35,052 nt of DNA from Rhizobacter sp. GTDB taxonomy: Bacteria; Pseudomonadota; Gammaproteobacteria; Burkholderiales; Burkholderiaceae_C. The notes beneath the pieces are model-generated. The model saw only the letters and a program-made list of their open reading frames with translations, was not told the origin of the DNA and did not search any database. The stretch is taken from the NCBI GenBank assembly GCA_017881025.1, contig JADGRJ010000013.1, forward strand, positions 1 to 35,052, written 5' to 3'. The position numbers were made by a program, and so were the translations under genes. This document shows, one piece after another, positions 25,005-32,445 of the stretch (the stretch's first letter is position 1; each line of letters starts with the position of its first letter).

Positions 25005-25156
25005 CGCCGGAGCGAACGACTCATGGAAAACCCCGGCATGCGGCCGGCGCCGCGCGATGCCACGCTCCGGGTTGAGGTGGCGCAAGTCGGTGCGTCCCGT
25101 GCAAGCCAAGAATCCGACGCCGCGCGAGGCGCGAAGCCGCAGCAATCTACACCACG

Positions 25157-26182
25157 ATGACCGCAACGAGACGCAGCTCGACAGCTCCCCCCGACGGCAA
25201 CGCGCGCTTGCGCAGGCGCGACGTCGTGCTCGCGGGCGTCGGCGTCGCGGCGGGTCTGCGCGGCACGCCGGCGGCAGCGGCAGCCTTTCCCGACCGCGCC
25301 GTGCGCATCGTCGTTCCCTACTCGGTCGGCGTCGGCCCCGACGTCATCGCGCGCAGCGTCGCCGAGCGGCTGGCGCGCCAGTGGGGCCAGCCGGTGCTCG
25401 TCGACAACAAGCCGGGCGCCTCGGGCATCATCGCCTTCGGCGAGGTGCGACGGACGCCGGCCGACGGCTACACGCTGTTCCTCGCCGACACGGCAACGCT
25501 CGCGGTGAACCCGCTGCTGCACACGACCCTGCCCTACGACCCGGTGCTCGACCTCGTGCCGTTGACGCTGCTCTTTCGCGCCACCTTCCTGCTCTGGGTC
25601 GGCGCCGAGAGCCGCCTGAGCAGCGTCGTCGCCCTGCTCGATGCGGCGCGGCGCGCGCCGGGCAAGGTCAGCTACGCGTCGCTCGGCCACGGCCACGCCA
25701 GCCACGTCGCGATCGAGACCTTCGCACGCGCCGCCGACGTGCACATGCTGCACGTGCCGTTCAAGGATGCCGGCGCGATGCTCACGGCGGTCGCCGTCGG
25801 CGACGTCGACTTCACCGCGATCGGCATCAACACCGCCTCGGGCCTGATGGCGAGCGGCAAGCTGCGGCCGATCGCGGTCGCGGCGAAGCGTCGCCTGCCG
25901 GCGTACCCCGACATCCCGACCTTGCTCGACGCCGGCGGGCCGGCGGTCGAGATGCATCCCTGGGCGGCTCTGGTCGCCGTTGCTCGGACCCCGCCGCCGG
26001 TGCTCGAACAACTGCGGCGCGACATCGCCGCCGTGCTCGACCTCGCCGACGTCCGCAGCCGTGCCGAGAGTGCCGGCTTCGAGATCACGCCGTCGACGCC
26101 GCAGGCGCTCAGCGAGCGCATCGAAGCCGACATCGCGCTCTACGCGCCGCTGATTCGCGAGGGCCGCATCGCGCGGCTCTGA
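25157..26182 (+). CDS. Bug/TctC-family extracytoplasmic solute receptor
   Basis: Periplasmic binding protein of 341 residues, of the very large Burkholderiales Bug family that binds carboxylates and other small anions. The N-terminal RLRRRDVVLAGVGVAAG resembles a Tat-type signal ending near TPAAAAA. The mature part starts FPDRAVRIVVPYSVG, with the family motifs RLARQWGQPVLVDNKPGASG and ADGYTLFLAD. Later blocks include GKVSYASLGHGHASHVAIE and LPAYPDIPTLLDAGG. No TctA/TctB membrane genes lie beside it, so it is an orphan receptor, as most are. It diverges from lutA; a role in organic acid sensing or uptake is only a guess. Confidence 0.9.
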   Translation: MTATRRSSTAPPDGNARLRRRDVVLAGVGVAAGLRGTPAAAAAFPDRAVRIVVPYSVGVGPDVIARSVAERLARQWGQPVLVDNKPGASGIIAFGEVRRTPADGYTLFLADTATLAVNPLLHTTLPYDPVLDLVPLTLLFRATFLLWVGAESRLSSVVALLDAARRAPGKVSYASLGHGHASHVAIETFARAADVHMLHVPFKDAGAMLTAVAVGDVDFTAIGINTASGLMASGKLRPIAVAAKRRLPAYPDIPTLLDAGGPAVEMHPWAALVAVARTPPPVLEQLRRDIAAVLDLADVRSRAESAGFEITPSTPQALSERIEADIALYAPLIREGRIARL

Positions 26183-26202
26183 GCCGGGGCCGCCGCGAGC
26201 GG

Positions 26203-26625
26203 CTAGAGGTATCTCTGGCGCCGGTGCGCTTCGACGACGAAGTCCTCGAGCTCGGGATCGAGCGCGTTGCGCGCGCAGACGATTCCCACCGGCCTGCCGT
26301 CCCGGACCACCGGCAGGTGGCGAAAACCGCGCTCGTGCATCAGCGCCAGCGCATGGCCGAGCGTCGCTTCCGGAGCGACGGTCAGCGGCTCGCGCGTCAT
26401 CACCTCGCCGATGTGGACCGCGATCGGATCGCGCCCGGGGGCGATGACGCGAGAGACGATGTCATGCTCGGTGAAGATGCCGGCGAGGGTGTCGTTGTCG
26501 ACCACCAGGACCGCGCCGACGCCATGCGCCAGCATCAGGCTCGCGGCCTCGGCGACGCTCGTCTGCGCCGGCGCCGTCACGACCTTGGCGGTGTCCTTCA
26601 GGCTCCCGATCGGCTGATTCAACAT
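26203..26625 (-). CDS. Tandem CBS-domain protein
   Basis: Cytosolic protein of 140 residues made of two CBS motifs, a Bateman pair that typically binds adenine nucleotides as an energy sensor. CBS1 spans about residues 10-70 (TSVAEAASLMLAHGVGAVLVV, LAGIFTEHDIVSRVI). CBS2 spans about 75-130 (VMTREPLTVAPEATLGHALALM, FRHLPVVRDGRPVGIV). ATG 26625 (MLNQPIGSLKD) was chosen over 26646. It is transcribed away from the universal stress protein gene, and the shared spacer contains two FNR/Anr-like boxes, so oxygen-dependent control is likely. No effector domain is attached; its partner is unknown. Confidence 0.88.
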   Translation of the reverse strand: MLNQPIGSLKDTAKVVTAPAQTSVAEAASLMLAHGVGAVLVVDNDTLAGIFTEHDIVSRVIAPGRDPIAVHIGEVMTREPLTVAPEATLGHALALMHERGFRHLPVVRDGRPVGIVCARNALDPELEDFVVEAHRRQRYL

Positions 26626-26709
26626 GGCGGCCTTTGATGCAGGCACCAGCAGGGCACGCTACGCCGCTGGTCGGCCTCCACTTTGACCCTGCACAAACGT
26701 TGGCCAGAT

Positions 26710-26723
26710 TTGCTTCAGATCAA
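26710..26723. promoter_or_regulatory. FNR/Anr-like box (proximal to CBS gene)
   Basis: TTGCTTCAGATCAA matches the FNR/Anr consensus TTGAT-N4-ATCAA at 9 of 10 defined positions. It is 85-98 bases upstream of the CBS-domain start. No convincing -10 element was found at the matching distance on the minus strand. Confidence 0.5.
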
Positions 26724-26814
26724 CCCGCGGGCAGCACGCTAGCGTTAAGTCTTTCCGGCGCTGGCAGCGCGCGGCACGCCGGTCCGCGGGCGGCAACCTG
26801 CCGCGCCGGCTTCC

Positions 26815-26855
26815 TTGATCCGTCTCAAGGGCCGCGGATGGCACGCCGCTAGATT
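26815..26855 (+). promoter_or_regulatory. FNR/Anr-dependent promoter of the universal stress protein gene
   Basis: TTGATCCGTCTCAA (26815-26828) matches the FNR/Anr consensus at 9 of 10 positions. A -10-like TAGATT lies at 26850-26855. A start of transcription near 26862 would place the box centre at about -41, the class II position for FNR-type activators. The leader would be about 24 bases and includes AAAGGAGG. Confidence 0.6.
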
Positions 26856-26885
26856 GGCGACGTCCAGCCTTGAAAGGAGGACGCC

Positions 26886-27341
26886 ATGTACAAGCACATC
26901 CTCGTGCCGCTCGACGGCAGTGACACATCGCGACGGGGGCTGCGCGAGGCGATCACCCTGGCGATGCCGTTGCAGGCAAAGCTGCGCCTGATGCACGTCA
27001 TCAGCGACTTCGCGGTTGCGGTCGAGATGGCCAACGTGGTCGATTTCGACAAGTACCGCTCGGGCCTGCACCAGTACGGGCGCGACCTGCTGGAGGCGAC
27101 CGCGGCCGAAGTCCGCGCCGCCGGGCTCGAGGTGTCGACCGAGCTGCGCGATCCCAAGGGCGGGCGCGTCGCCGACGCGATCGTCGAGGGGGCGCGCGAA
27201 GCCGGGTGCGATCTGATCGTCATCGGCACGCACGGCCGGCGCGGCTTCAACCGCGCGCTGATGGGCAGCGACGCCGAGCGCGTGCTGCGCGAAAGCTCGA
27301 TTCCGGTCCTGCTCGTTCGCGCCGTCGGCGCGACGAGCTGA
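26886..27341 (+). CDS. Universal stress protein (UspA family)
   Basis: Single-domain Usp of 151 residues, typical of ATP-binding members induced by energy or oxygen stress. It starts MYKHILVPLDGSDTSRRGLR. The nucleotide-binding motif GTHGRRGFNRALMGSDAERV (G-2x-G-9x-G-S/T type) precedes a final SSIPVLLVR strand. The ribosome-binding site AAAGGAGG, 5 bases before ATG 26886, is the strongest in the window. It is preceded by a predicted FNR/Anr-type promoter and diverges from a CBS gene, a pairing that fits a low-oxygen stress regulon. The 3' end overlaps the antisense tail of the GyrI-like ORF. Confidence 0.92.
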   Translation: MYKHILVPLDGSDTSRRGLREAITLAMPLQAKLRLMHVISDFAVAVEMANVVDFDKYRSGLHQYGRDLLEATAAEVRAAGLEVSTELRDPKGGRVADAIVEGAREAGCDLIVIGTHGRRGFNRALMGSDAERVLRESSIPVLLVRAVGATS

Positions 27342-28512
27342 AAGGCGCGGCATGCGATCGATTCGCTTGCGGGCCTTGCTCGCCGACGTCCTCGCGCTGG
27401 CGTGCGCCACCGCCGTATTCGTGGCCTCGGCGCTCGAGCTGCCGGTCGACACGGCCGTCGCCGTGCCGGCGGTCGCCGTCTCGCGCTGACGTCGCGCCGT
27501 CGCGCTGGACGCCAGGCTCCAGCACCGGGATGCGAAGCTCGGTCAGGTCGCGATCGCCCGGCGCGCGCCCGGATCCGGCAAGGTAGTGCTCGGAGGGCAT
27601 GAGACGAAGGTCAGGCCGGATGCCGAGGGCGGCGATGCGCTGCATGGCGAGATACCAGGCGAGCTCGAGATGCGCCGGGTCGCCCAGCAGGCTGACGACG
27701 AACGCGCGATGCGCCGGCACGGTGGCCACAGCGAGCCCTTCGATCTCGGCATCGCCCACCGGAATCGCGAAGCGGCAGGTCGTCGTCCGTTCTCTGATGC
27801 GGGTCTTGGCGTAGAGCGCCATCGGCCCGCCGGTCGCGCTCACCCCTTGGCGCGCGAGAGCTTCGCGCAGCGCCGCCAACGCTTCGCGCAGCGCCGGCCC
27901 GCGGCCTTCTATCCTGCCGGTGTGCTCGACGTAGGCGTAGCGGAGCGCGGGGCTCTCGTACACACCCGCGTACGTCACGGCGTAGCGCGGCGCGGCGCTG
28001 CCCTCGACGAGGCCGGCGAGCCGGTCGAGACCGTAGCGGAAGTCCAGAGCGAGCGCGCCCTGCACCGTCGACGCGAACGCGCGCATCGAAAAGCCCACCC
28101 TGCCCCGCAAGGACCAGGTCACGCGCGTCTTGCCGTCGCTCTCGGCGAGCTGCCACGTCACGATGCCGCGCAGCGGGAACGGCTGCCAGAGCTGCAGGCG
28201 CTGTTCGATGCGGCCGGGCTCGCGAAACTCAAGATGCTCGACCCTTCCCAGGTCGGTGTCGCCGCGCGCCCACCGGCACGATCCTCCTGGCGCGTCGCTG
28301 TCGCCCGAGTGAAAGGCGCGCGATTCGTCGCGATGTTCGAGCCAGGGGATCCATTCGGGCCAGCGGCGCAGATCGACGATCAGCGCGCGGGTTTCTTGCC
28401 ATGGCGCGTCGACCACGCGCGTCTGCACGACACGCACCCGGCCGCTGTAGCGCGCCAGGTAGACGAGCACTGCGACGACGCAAAAGGCGGCGACGAAGAC
28501 GAGCGCGGTCAT
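27247..28512 (-). CDS. SRPBCC-domain plus GyrI-like effector-binding domain protein
   Basis: Two-domain protein. An N-terminal membrane anchor (MTALVFVAAFCVVAVLVYLA) is followed by an SRPBCC/polyketide-cyclase domain: VVDAPWQETRALIVDLRRWP, LQLWQPFPLRGIVTWQLAES and RVTWSLRGRVGF. From about residue 205 an AraC/GyrI-type effector domain follows (FAIPVGDAEIEGLAVATVPA, YLAMQRIAALGI, RPDLRLMPSEHYLAG), ending near LTELRIPVLEP at residue ~331. The ORF has no stop there and runs about 90 further residues of arginine-rich, low-complexity sequence antisense to the 45-codon ORF and the usp 3' end. That tail may be non-native through a lost stop or a frameshift. ATG 28512 starts the anchor. Ligand unknown. 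Confidence 0.75.
   Translation of the reverse strand: MTALVFVAAFCVVAVLVYLARYSGRVRVVQTRVVDAPWQETRALIVDLRRWPEWIPWLEHRDESRAFHSGDSDAPGGSCRWARGDTDLGRVEHLEFREPGRIEQRLQLWQPFPLRGIVTWQLAESDGKTRVTWSLRGRVGFSMRAFASTVQGALALDFRYGLDRLAGLVEGSAAPRYAVTYAGVYESPALRYAYVEHTGRIEGRGPALREALAALREALARQGVSATGGPMALYAKTRIRERTTTCRFAIPVGDAEIEGLAVATVPAHRAFVVSLLGDPAHLELAWYLAMQRIAALGIRPDLRLMPSEHYLAGSGRAPGDRDLTELRIPVLEPGVQRDGATSARDGDRRHGDGRVDRQLERRGHEYGGGARQREDVGEQGPQANRSHAAPFSSSRRRRERAGPESSFRAARARRRCPSARG
27352..27489 (+). CDS. Possible 45-residue hydrophobic protein after usp
   Basis: A short ORF, below the track cutoff, begins 10 bases after the usp stop with ATG 27352 and an AAAGG site. The product MRSIRLRALLADVLALACAT continues FVASALELPVDTAVAVPAV and ends at TGA 27489. 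It has a basic start and a hydrophobic middle, like a small membrane or exported peptide. It is antisense to the questionable C-terminal extension of the SRPBCC/GyrI-like ORF, so one of the two readings is probably wrong. I recognise no family. Confidence 0.4.
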   Translation: MRSIRLRALLADVLALACATAVFVASALELPVDTAVAVPAVAVSR

Positions 28513-28576
28513 CGCCGTCGCCGATCCGGATTCGGCCCTCGTGGCATGTGTCCGGCGAGCGCTCCTGCGGTGCCCA

Positions 28577-29860
28577 CTACATCATGTTCATCGCCCTGGG
28601 CACGACGAGCGTCAGCCACGGCCAGTACGTGACGATGACCAGAAACACGAGCATCGTGATGAGCCATGGCAGGACGGCCTTGGTGAGCTCGGTGATGCCG
28701 AGCTTCGAGATCCCGGAGGCGACGTAGAGATTGAGGCCCACCGGCGGGTGGCAGAGGCCGACCTCCATGTTGACGTCGATCAGGATGCCGAAGTGGACCG
28801 GGTTGATACCCAGCTGCACGGCCGCCGGGAAGAAGATCGGCGCCATGATGAGGATGATCGACGACGGATCCATGAAGTTGCCGGCAGCGAGCAGGATCAG
28901 GTTGACGACGAACAGGAACCCGGTCTGGCCGAGGTTCATGCTCAGCATCCACTCGGCGAGCCGGTGCGGCATGTTCTCGTTGGCCAGCACGAACGAGAAC
29001 AGGACCGCGTTGGTGATGATGTAGAGCAGCATCGCCGACATGTTGGCCGAGTCTCGCAGCACCTTCGGCACGTCTTTCAGGGTCAGGTCCTTGTAGACCC
29101 AGATCGCGACGAAGAAGGCGTACATCGCCGCCATCGCCGCTGCCTCGGTGGCGGTGAAAGCGCCGGAGTAGATGCCGCCGACGATGATGACGACCAGCAT
29201 CAGGCCCCAGACGCTCTTCCTGAAGAACCGGAACCGCTCGGCCCAGTTTGCCCGCTTCATGCGCGGGTAGTTGTTCTTGCGCGCGATCCACCAGGTGACG
29301 CTGCACAGCATCAGGGTGAGGAGCGATCCGGGCAGGAGGCCGGCGACGAACAGCGCGCCGATCGACGTGTTGGTCGAGATCGCATAGATCACCTTCGGGA
29401 TCGACGGCAGCATCAGGATGCCGAGCGAGCCGGCGGTGATGATGACGCCGGCGCCGAAGCGCATCGGGTAGCCGTGCGCCACCATCGCCGGCAGCACGAT
29501 CGAGCCGATGGCCACGACCGTCGCGACGCTCGATCCGCAGACCAGGGCGAACATCGCGCAAGCCAGGATCGATGCGAGCGCAAGGCCGCCGTGGAAGTGG
29601 CCGACCATCGAGGTCGCGAAGTTGATCATCCGGCGCGCGACGCCCCCGTGGGTGAGGAAATTGCCGGCCAGGATGAAGAAGGGAATCGCCATGATTTCCC
29701 ACTTCTCGATGCCGGTGAACAGCTTCAGCGCGACCGACTCGAGCGGCACCTGGGTCAGCGTGAGGATGAAGGTCAGCACCGTCAGGCCGAGCGAGATCGA
29801 GATCGGCATGCCCGTCAGCATGAGGGCGAGGAGGAGGCCGAAGATGATGGCGGCGTTCAT
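28577..29860 (-). CDS. dctM: TRAP transporter large permease subunit DctM
   Basis: Large membrane subunit of a tripartite ATP-independent periplasmic transporter, 427 residues with about twelve hydrophobic segments. It drives solute import with the sodium or proton gradient. Typical DctM blocks are GMPISISLGLTVLTF, WEIMAIPFFILAGNFLTHGG, ALVCGSSVATVVAIGSIVLP, MLPSIPKVIYAISTNTSIGA, AFTATEAAAMAAMYAFFVAI and PVHFGILIDVNMEVGLCHPP. It overlaps dctQ by the ATGA at 29857-29860, showing translational coupling. It is the last gene of the frdCAB-dctPQM cluster. Dicarboxylate specificity is inferred from the adjacent fumarate reductase genes. Confidence 0.93.
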   Translation of the reverse strand: MNAAIIFGLLLALMLTGMPISISLGLTVLTFILTLTQVPLESVALKLFTGIEKWEIMAIPFFILAGNFLTHGGVARRMINFATSMVGHFHGGLALASILACAMFALVCGSSVATVVAIGSIVLPAMVAHGYPMRFGAGVIITAGSLGILMLPSIPKVIYAISTNTSIGALFVAGLLPGSLLTLMLCSVTWWIARKNNYPRMKRANWAERFRFFRKSVWGLMLVVIIVGGIYSGAFTATEAAAMAAMYAFFVAIWVYKDLTLKDVPKVLRDSANMSAMLLYIITNAVLFSFVLANENMPHRLAEWMLSMNLGQTGFLFVVNLILLAAGNFMDPSSIILIMAPIFFPAAVQLGINPVHFGILIDVNMEVGLCHPPVGLNLYVASGISKLGITELTKAVLPWLITMLVFLVIVTYWPWLTLVVPRAMNMM

Positions 29861-30519
29861 TTGGCGTTCCCGTTCCTGTGCCCGCGCTCCTTTTCCTCGC
29901 CTTCGATCAAGGCCTCGCCGACGAGCGGCGCGTCCGCGTCGACGCCTTCGACGTAGGTGTGGTCATGGTGCGGCAGCTCGCCGGTCTTCCAGAAGGCCCA
30001 GGCGACCTGAAGGAACCGGAAGCACATCAGCGACGAGCCGAGCGGAATCGCCGAATAGACTGCCCAGGTCGGCCACTCCAGATCCGGCGTCGTCGGCCCC
30101 TCGTACTGGGCTCCGACGTCCAGGCCCAAGGCCTTCACGAACGCGTAGTGAGCGCCGTTGTCCCACACGAAGTGGGCGCCGAGCGCGCCGATGGCGCCGG
30201 TGAAGAGGGCTCCGGCGAGCAAGCCGAAAAGGACGACCCGGCCGCGCATCTTCTCGTCGAGGCGGTTGACGACGACATCGACCCCGACGTGGATGCCGGT
30301 GCGGACACCATAGGCGGCGCCGAACTTGCACATCCAGACGAACATGATGATGCACAGCTCCTGCGCCCAGCTGAAGTTCAGGTGCAGCATCCAGTCCTGG
30401 ACGCCGGGAATCGGCGTGGCCGCGAGATAGCGGTGCAGGACGGAGAAGAAGATGATGAGCGTCGCTCCCCCCATCAGGAACGAGATCAGCCACTCCTCGA
30501 GGTGGTCGAGTACCTTCAT
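29857..30519 (-). CDS. dctQ: TRAP transporter small permease subunit DctQ
   Basis: Small membrane subunit of the TRAP transporter, 220 residues with four main hydrophobic segments (WLISFLMGGATLIIFFSVLH, ELCIIMFVWMCKFGAAYGVR, VVLFGLLAGALFTGAIGALG, YSAIPLGSSLMCFRFLQVAW). The segment FSWAQELCIIMFVW followed by GVRTGIHVGVDVVV is the DctQ signature region. It is longer than the typical ~160-190 residues because of an extra loop (KALGLDVGAQYEGPTTPDLE) and a polar C-terminal tail. ATG 30519 has a GAGGAG site. The stop overlaps dctM. It links DctM and the periplasmic receptor. Confidence 0.91.
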   Translation of the reverse strand: MKVLDHLEEWLISFLMGGATLIIFFSVLHRYLAATPIPGVQDWMLHLNFSWAQELCIIMFVWMCKFGAAYGVRTGIHVGVDVVVNRLDEKMRGRVVLFGLLAGALFTGAIGALGAHFVWDNGAHYAFVKALGLDVGAQYEGPTTPDLEWPTWAVYSAIPLGSSLMCFRFLQVAWAFWKTGELPHHDHTYVEGVDADAPLVGEALIEGEEKERGHRNGNAK

Positions 30520-30544
30520 CCGCTGCCTCCTCGGGAATACCGGT

Positions 30545-30557
30545 GCGGCTTCGCCGC
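30545..30557 (-). promoter_or_regulatory. Short hairpin in the dctP-dctQ spacer
   Basis: GCGGC-GAA-GCCGC on the minus strand forms a perfect 5-pair stem with a tight loop, in the 65-base gap between the receptor gene and the membrane genes. A role in stabilising or attenuating the transcript after dctP is plausible, as in many transport operons, but no T-tract follows. Confidence 0.3.
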
Positions 30558-30584
30558 CGCCCGGCGCCGCCGCTTCTCAGGGAA

Positions 30585-31613
30585 TCAGAGCTTGCCCGGA
30601 TCGAACCCGGTTTCCTTGTAGATGGATTTGATCAGGTCGGCGCCGATGCGCGACTCCATGGTCTTGTGCACCGGGACGAGCGCCTTCTTGAAGGCCATCC
30701 GCTCTTCCTTCGTCGGCACGTAGACCTGGGTGCGGCCGGCCTTCTTGACGGCTTCGAGATCGAGGTCGTTCTGTTCCTTGGCGATCTTGTTGGCGTAGTC
30801 GGTCGCCTCCTTCATCGCCTGCTCGAGCGGGCCGCGCACGTCGGCAGGCAGGCCGTCCCAGAACTTCTTGTTGACGATCACCGCGTAGCCGAGGTAGCCG
30901 TGCTCGGTGATCGTCAGGTACTTCTGCACCTCGTGCATCTTCTGCGTGTAGAGGTTCGAGATCGGGTTTTCGGTGCCGTCGACGACGCCGGTCTGGAGCG
31001 CCTGATACACCTCCGAGAACGCCATCACCTGCGGCACGCCGCCGAGGGCGCGGATCTCTTCGTCGAGCACCTTGGACGACTGGATCCGCAGCTTCAGCCC
31101 CTTCATGTCGGCCGGCGTCCTGATGGCCTTGTTGGCCGAGAACGACTTGAAGCCGTTGTCCCAGTACGCCAGGCCCTTGATTCCCTTCGTCTCGAGCTTG
31201 TCGAGCAGCTGCTTGCCGAGGGGGCCCTGCGTGACCTTGTGCAACGACTTGTAGTCGTCGAAGATGAAGGGCAGGTCGAACACCTCGAACTCCTTCACGC
31301 CGAGCGGGCCGAACTTGGCGAGCGAAGGGGCGAGCATCTGCACGGCGCCGAGCTGCAGGGCCTCCATCTCTTCCTTGTCCTTGTAGAGCTGGCTGTTCGC
31401 GTAGACCTCTACCTTGGCCTTGCCTTTGGTCAGCTCGGCAGCGCGCTTGGCAAAGAACTCCGAGGCCAGGCCCTTGGGCGTGTCGGTCGCGACGACGTGG
31501 CTGAACTTGATGACGATCGGCGCCTGCGGCTGCGCACTGACGGAGATCGCGAGCGCACCGCCCAGGGCGGCGACGAGCGCCACCATCCGGCGGCGCGATG
31601 TTCCTGCATTCAT
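30585..31613 (-). CDS. dctP: TRAP transporter periplasmic dicarboxylate-binding protein DctP
   Basis: Periplasmic receptor of the TRAP system, 342 residues. The signal peptide MVALVAALGGALAISVSA is followed by the mature IVIKFSHVVATDTPKG, the usual DctP start. The carboxylate-binding Arg is R176 in MKGLKLRIQSSKVL. Other family blocks are KVEVYANSQLYKDKEEMEAL, FDLPFIFDDYKSLH and ALQTGVVDGTENPISNLY. The sequence resembles C4-dicarboxylate receptors (DctP/SiaP branch with TDTPKG). ATG 31613 has an AAGGAGAT site 40 bases after frdB, in the same direction. This suggests that fumarate or succinate is the ligand, though this is inferred. Confidence 0.92.
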   Translation of the reverse strand: MNAGTSRRRMVALVAALGGALAISVSAQPQAPIVIKFSHVVATDTPKGLASEFFAKRAAELTKGKAKVEVYANSQLYKDKEEMEALQLGAVQMLAPSLAKFGPLGVKEFEVFDLPFIFDDYKSLHKVTQGPLGKQLLDKLETKGIKGLAYWDNGFKSFSANKAIRTPADMKGLKLRIQSSKVLDEEIRALGGVPQVMAFSEVYQALQTGVVDGTENPISNLYTQKMHEVQKYLTITEHGYLGYAVIVNKKFWDGLPADVRGPLEQAMKEATDYANKIAKEQNDLDLEAVKKAGRTQVYVPTKEERMAFKKALVPVHKTMESRIGADLIKSIYKETGFDPGKL

Positions 31614-31653
31614 GAATATCTCCTTCGAAGAATTCGGGTGTCCCGGCGCCGCT

Positions 31654-32445
31654 TCACTTGAAGGCCATCGCGACCATCTTGCGGCGCAGGAAGGCGATCT
31701 GGGTCGACAGCGGCAGCTGCTTCGGGCAGACGTCGTGGCAGCCGAGCAGCGACATGCAGCCGAACACGCCGTCGTCGTCGCCGATCAGCTCGTAGAAGTC
31801 GTCGTCGTCGCGCGTGTCGCGCGGATCGAGGCGAAAGCGCGCGATCTTGTTGAGGCCGACGGCGCCGACGAAGTCCTCGCGCATGCGCGCCGTGCCGCAC
31901 GCGGCGACGCAGCAGCCGCACTCGATGCAGCGGTCGAGCTCGTAGATCTTTTCGGCGAGCTCGGGCTCCATGCGGGCCTCGAGCCGCCTCAGGTCGACGG
32001 CCTCTTCCTGCTGGTGCACCCAGGTCTGCAGCCGCTCGCTCATGCCGCGCATCCACTTGCCGGTGTCGACCGAGAGGTCGCCGATCAGCTCGAACACCGG
32101 CAGCGGCGCCAGCGTGAACTCGAGGTCGAGGTTCTTGGTCAACGTCCGGCACGCCAGCCCGGGCCTGCCGTTGATCAGCATCGCGCAGCTGCCGCAGATG
32201 CCGGCGCGGCAGACGAAGTCGAACTGCAGCGAAGGATCGAGCTTCTCGCGGATCTCGCTCAAGGCGATGAAGAGCGTCATGCCGGCGGCGTCGAGCAGCT
32301 CGTAGGTCTGCCAGTGCGGCAGGGTCTCGGGCTGGCGCGGATCGAAGCGCAGGATGCGGATCTTCAGCAGACGCGTCGCCGTGTCGGCAGCGGCAGGAGC
32401 CGTCTGCACCAGCGCCGGCGCGACCGGGTGGATGGGGATCCTCAT
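31654..32445 (-). CDS. frdB: Fumarate reductase iron-sulfur subunit
   Basis: Electron-transfer subunit, 263 residues from ATG 32445, which overlaps the frdA stop (ATGA). The [2Fe-2S] ligands are C79, C84, C87 and C99 ([11 protein letters not shown] then GLAC). The [4Fe-4S] and [3Fe-4S] ligands are C173, C176, C179 and C183 ([11 protein letters not shown]) together with C230, C236 and C240 ([13 protein letters not shown]). It carries electrons between quinol-oxidising FrdC and the flavin of FrdA on the cytoplasmic face of the membrane. An extra ~20-residue Ala/Pro-rich N-terminus precedes the core. The longer ORF from 33240 is a shadow inside frdA. The gene order frdCAB and FrdC type point to the Wolinella class. 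Confidence 0.94.
   Translation of the reverse strand: MRIPIHPVAPALVQTAPAAADTATRLLKIRILRFDPRQPETLPHWQTYELLDAAGMTLFIALSEIREKLDPSLQFDFVCRAGICGSCAMLINGRPGLACRTLTKNLDLEFTLAPLPVFELIGDLSVDTGKWMRGMSERLQTWVHQQEEAVDLRRLEARMEPELAEKIYELDRCIECGCCVAACGTARMREDFVGAVGLNKIARFRLDPRDTRDDDDFYELIGDDDGVFGCMSLLGCHDVCPKQLPLSTQIAFLRRKMVAMAFK

Noticed and set aside
26682-26695. Third FNR-like site TTGACCCTGCACAA in the CBS/usp spacer
   Set aside because: It differs from the consensus at three of ten positions, including the core, and is not symmetrical.
26745-27452. 235-residue minus ORF beginning MSTGSSSAEATNTAVAHA opposite usp
   Set aside because: It is antisense to the well-supported universal stress protein gene and has low-complexity, basic composition.
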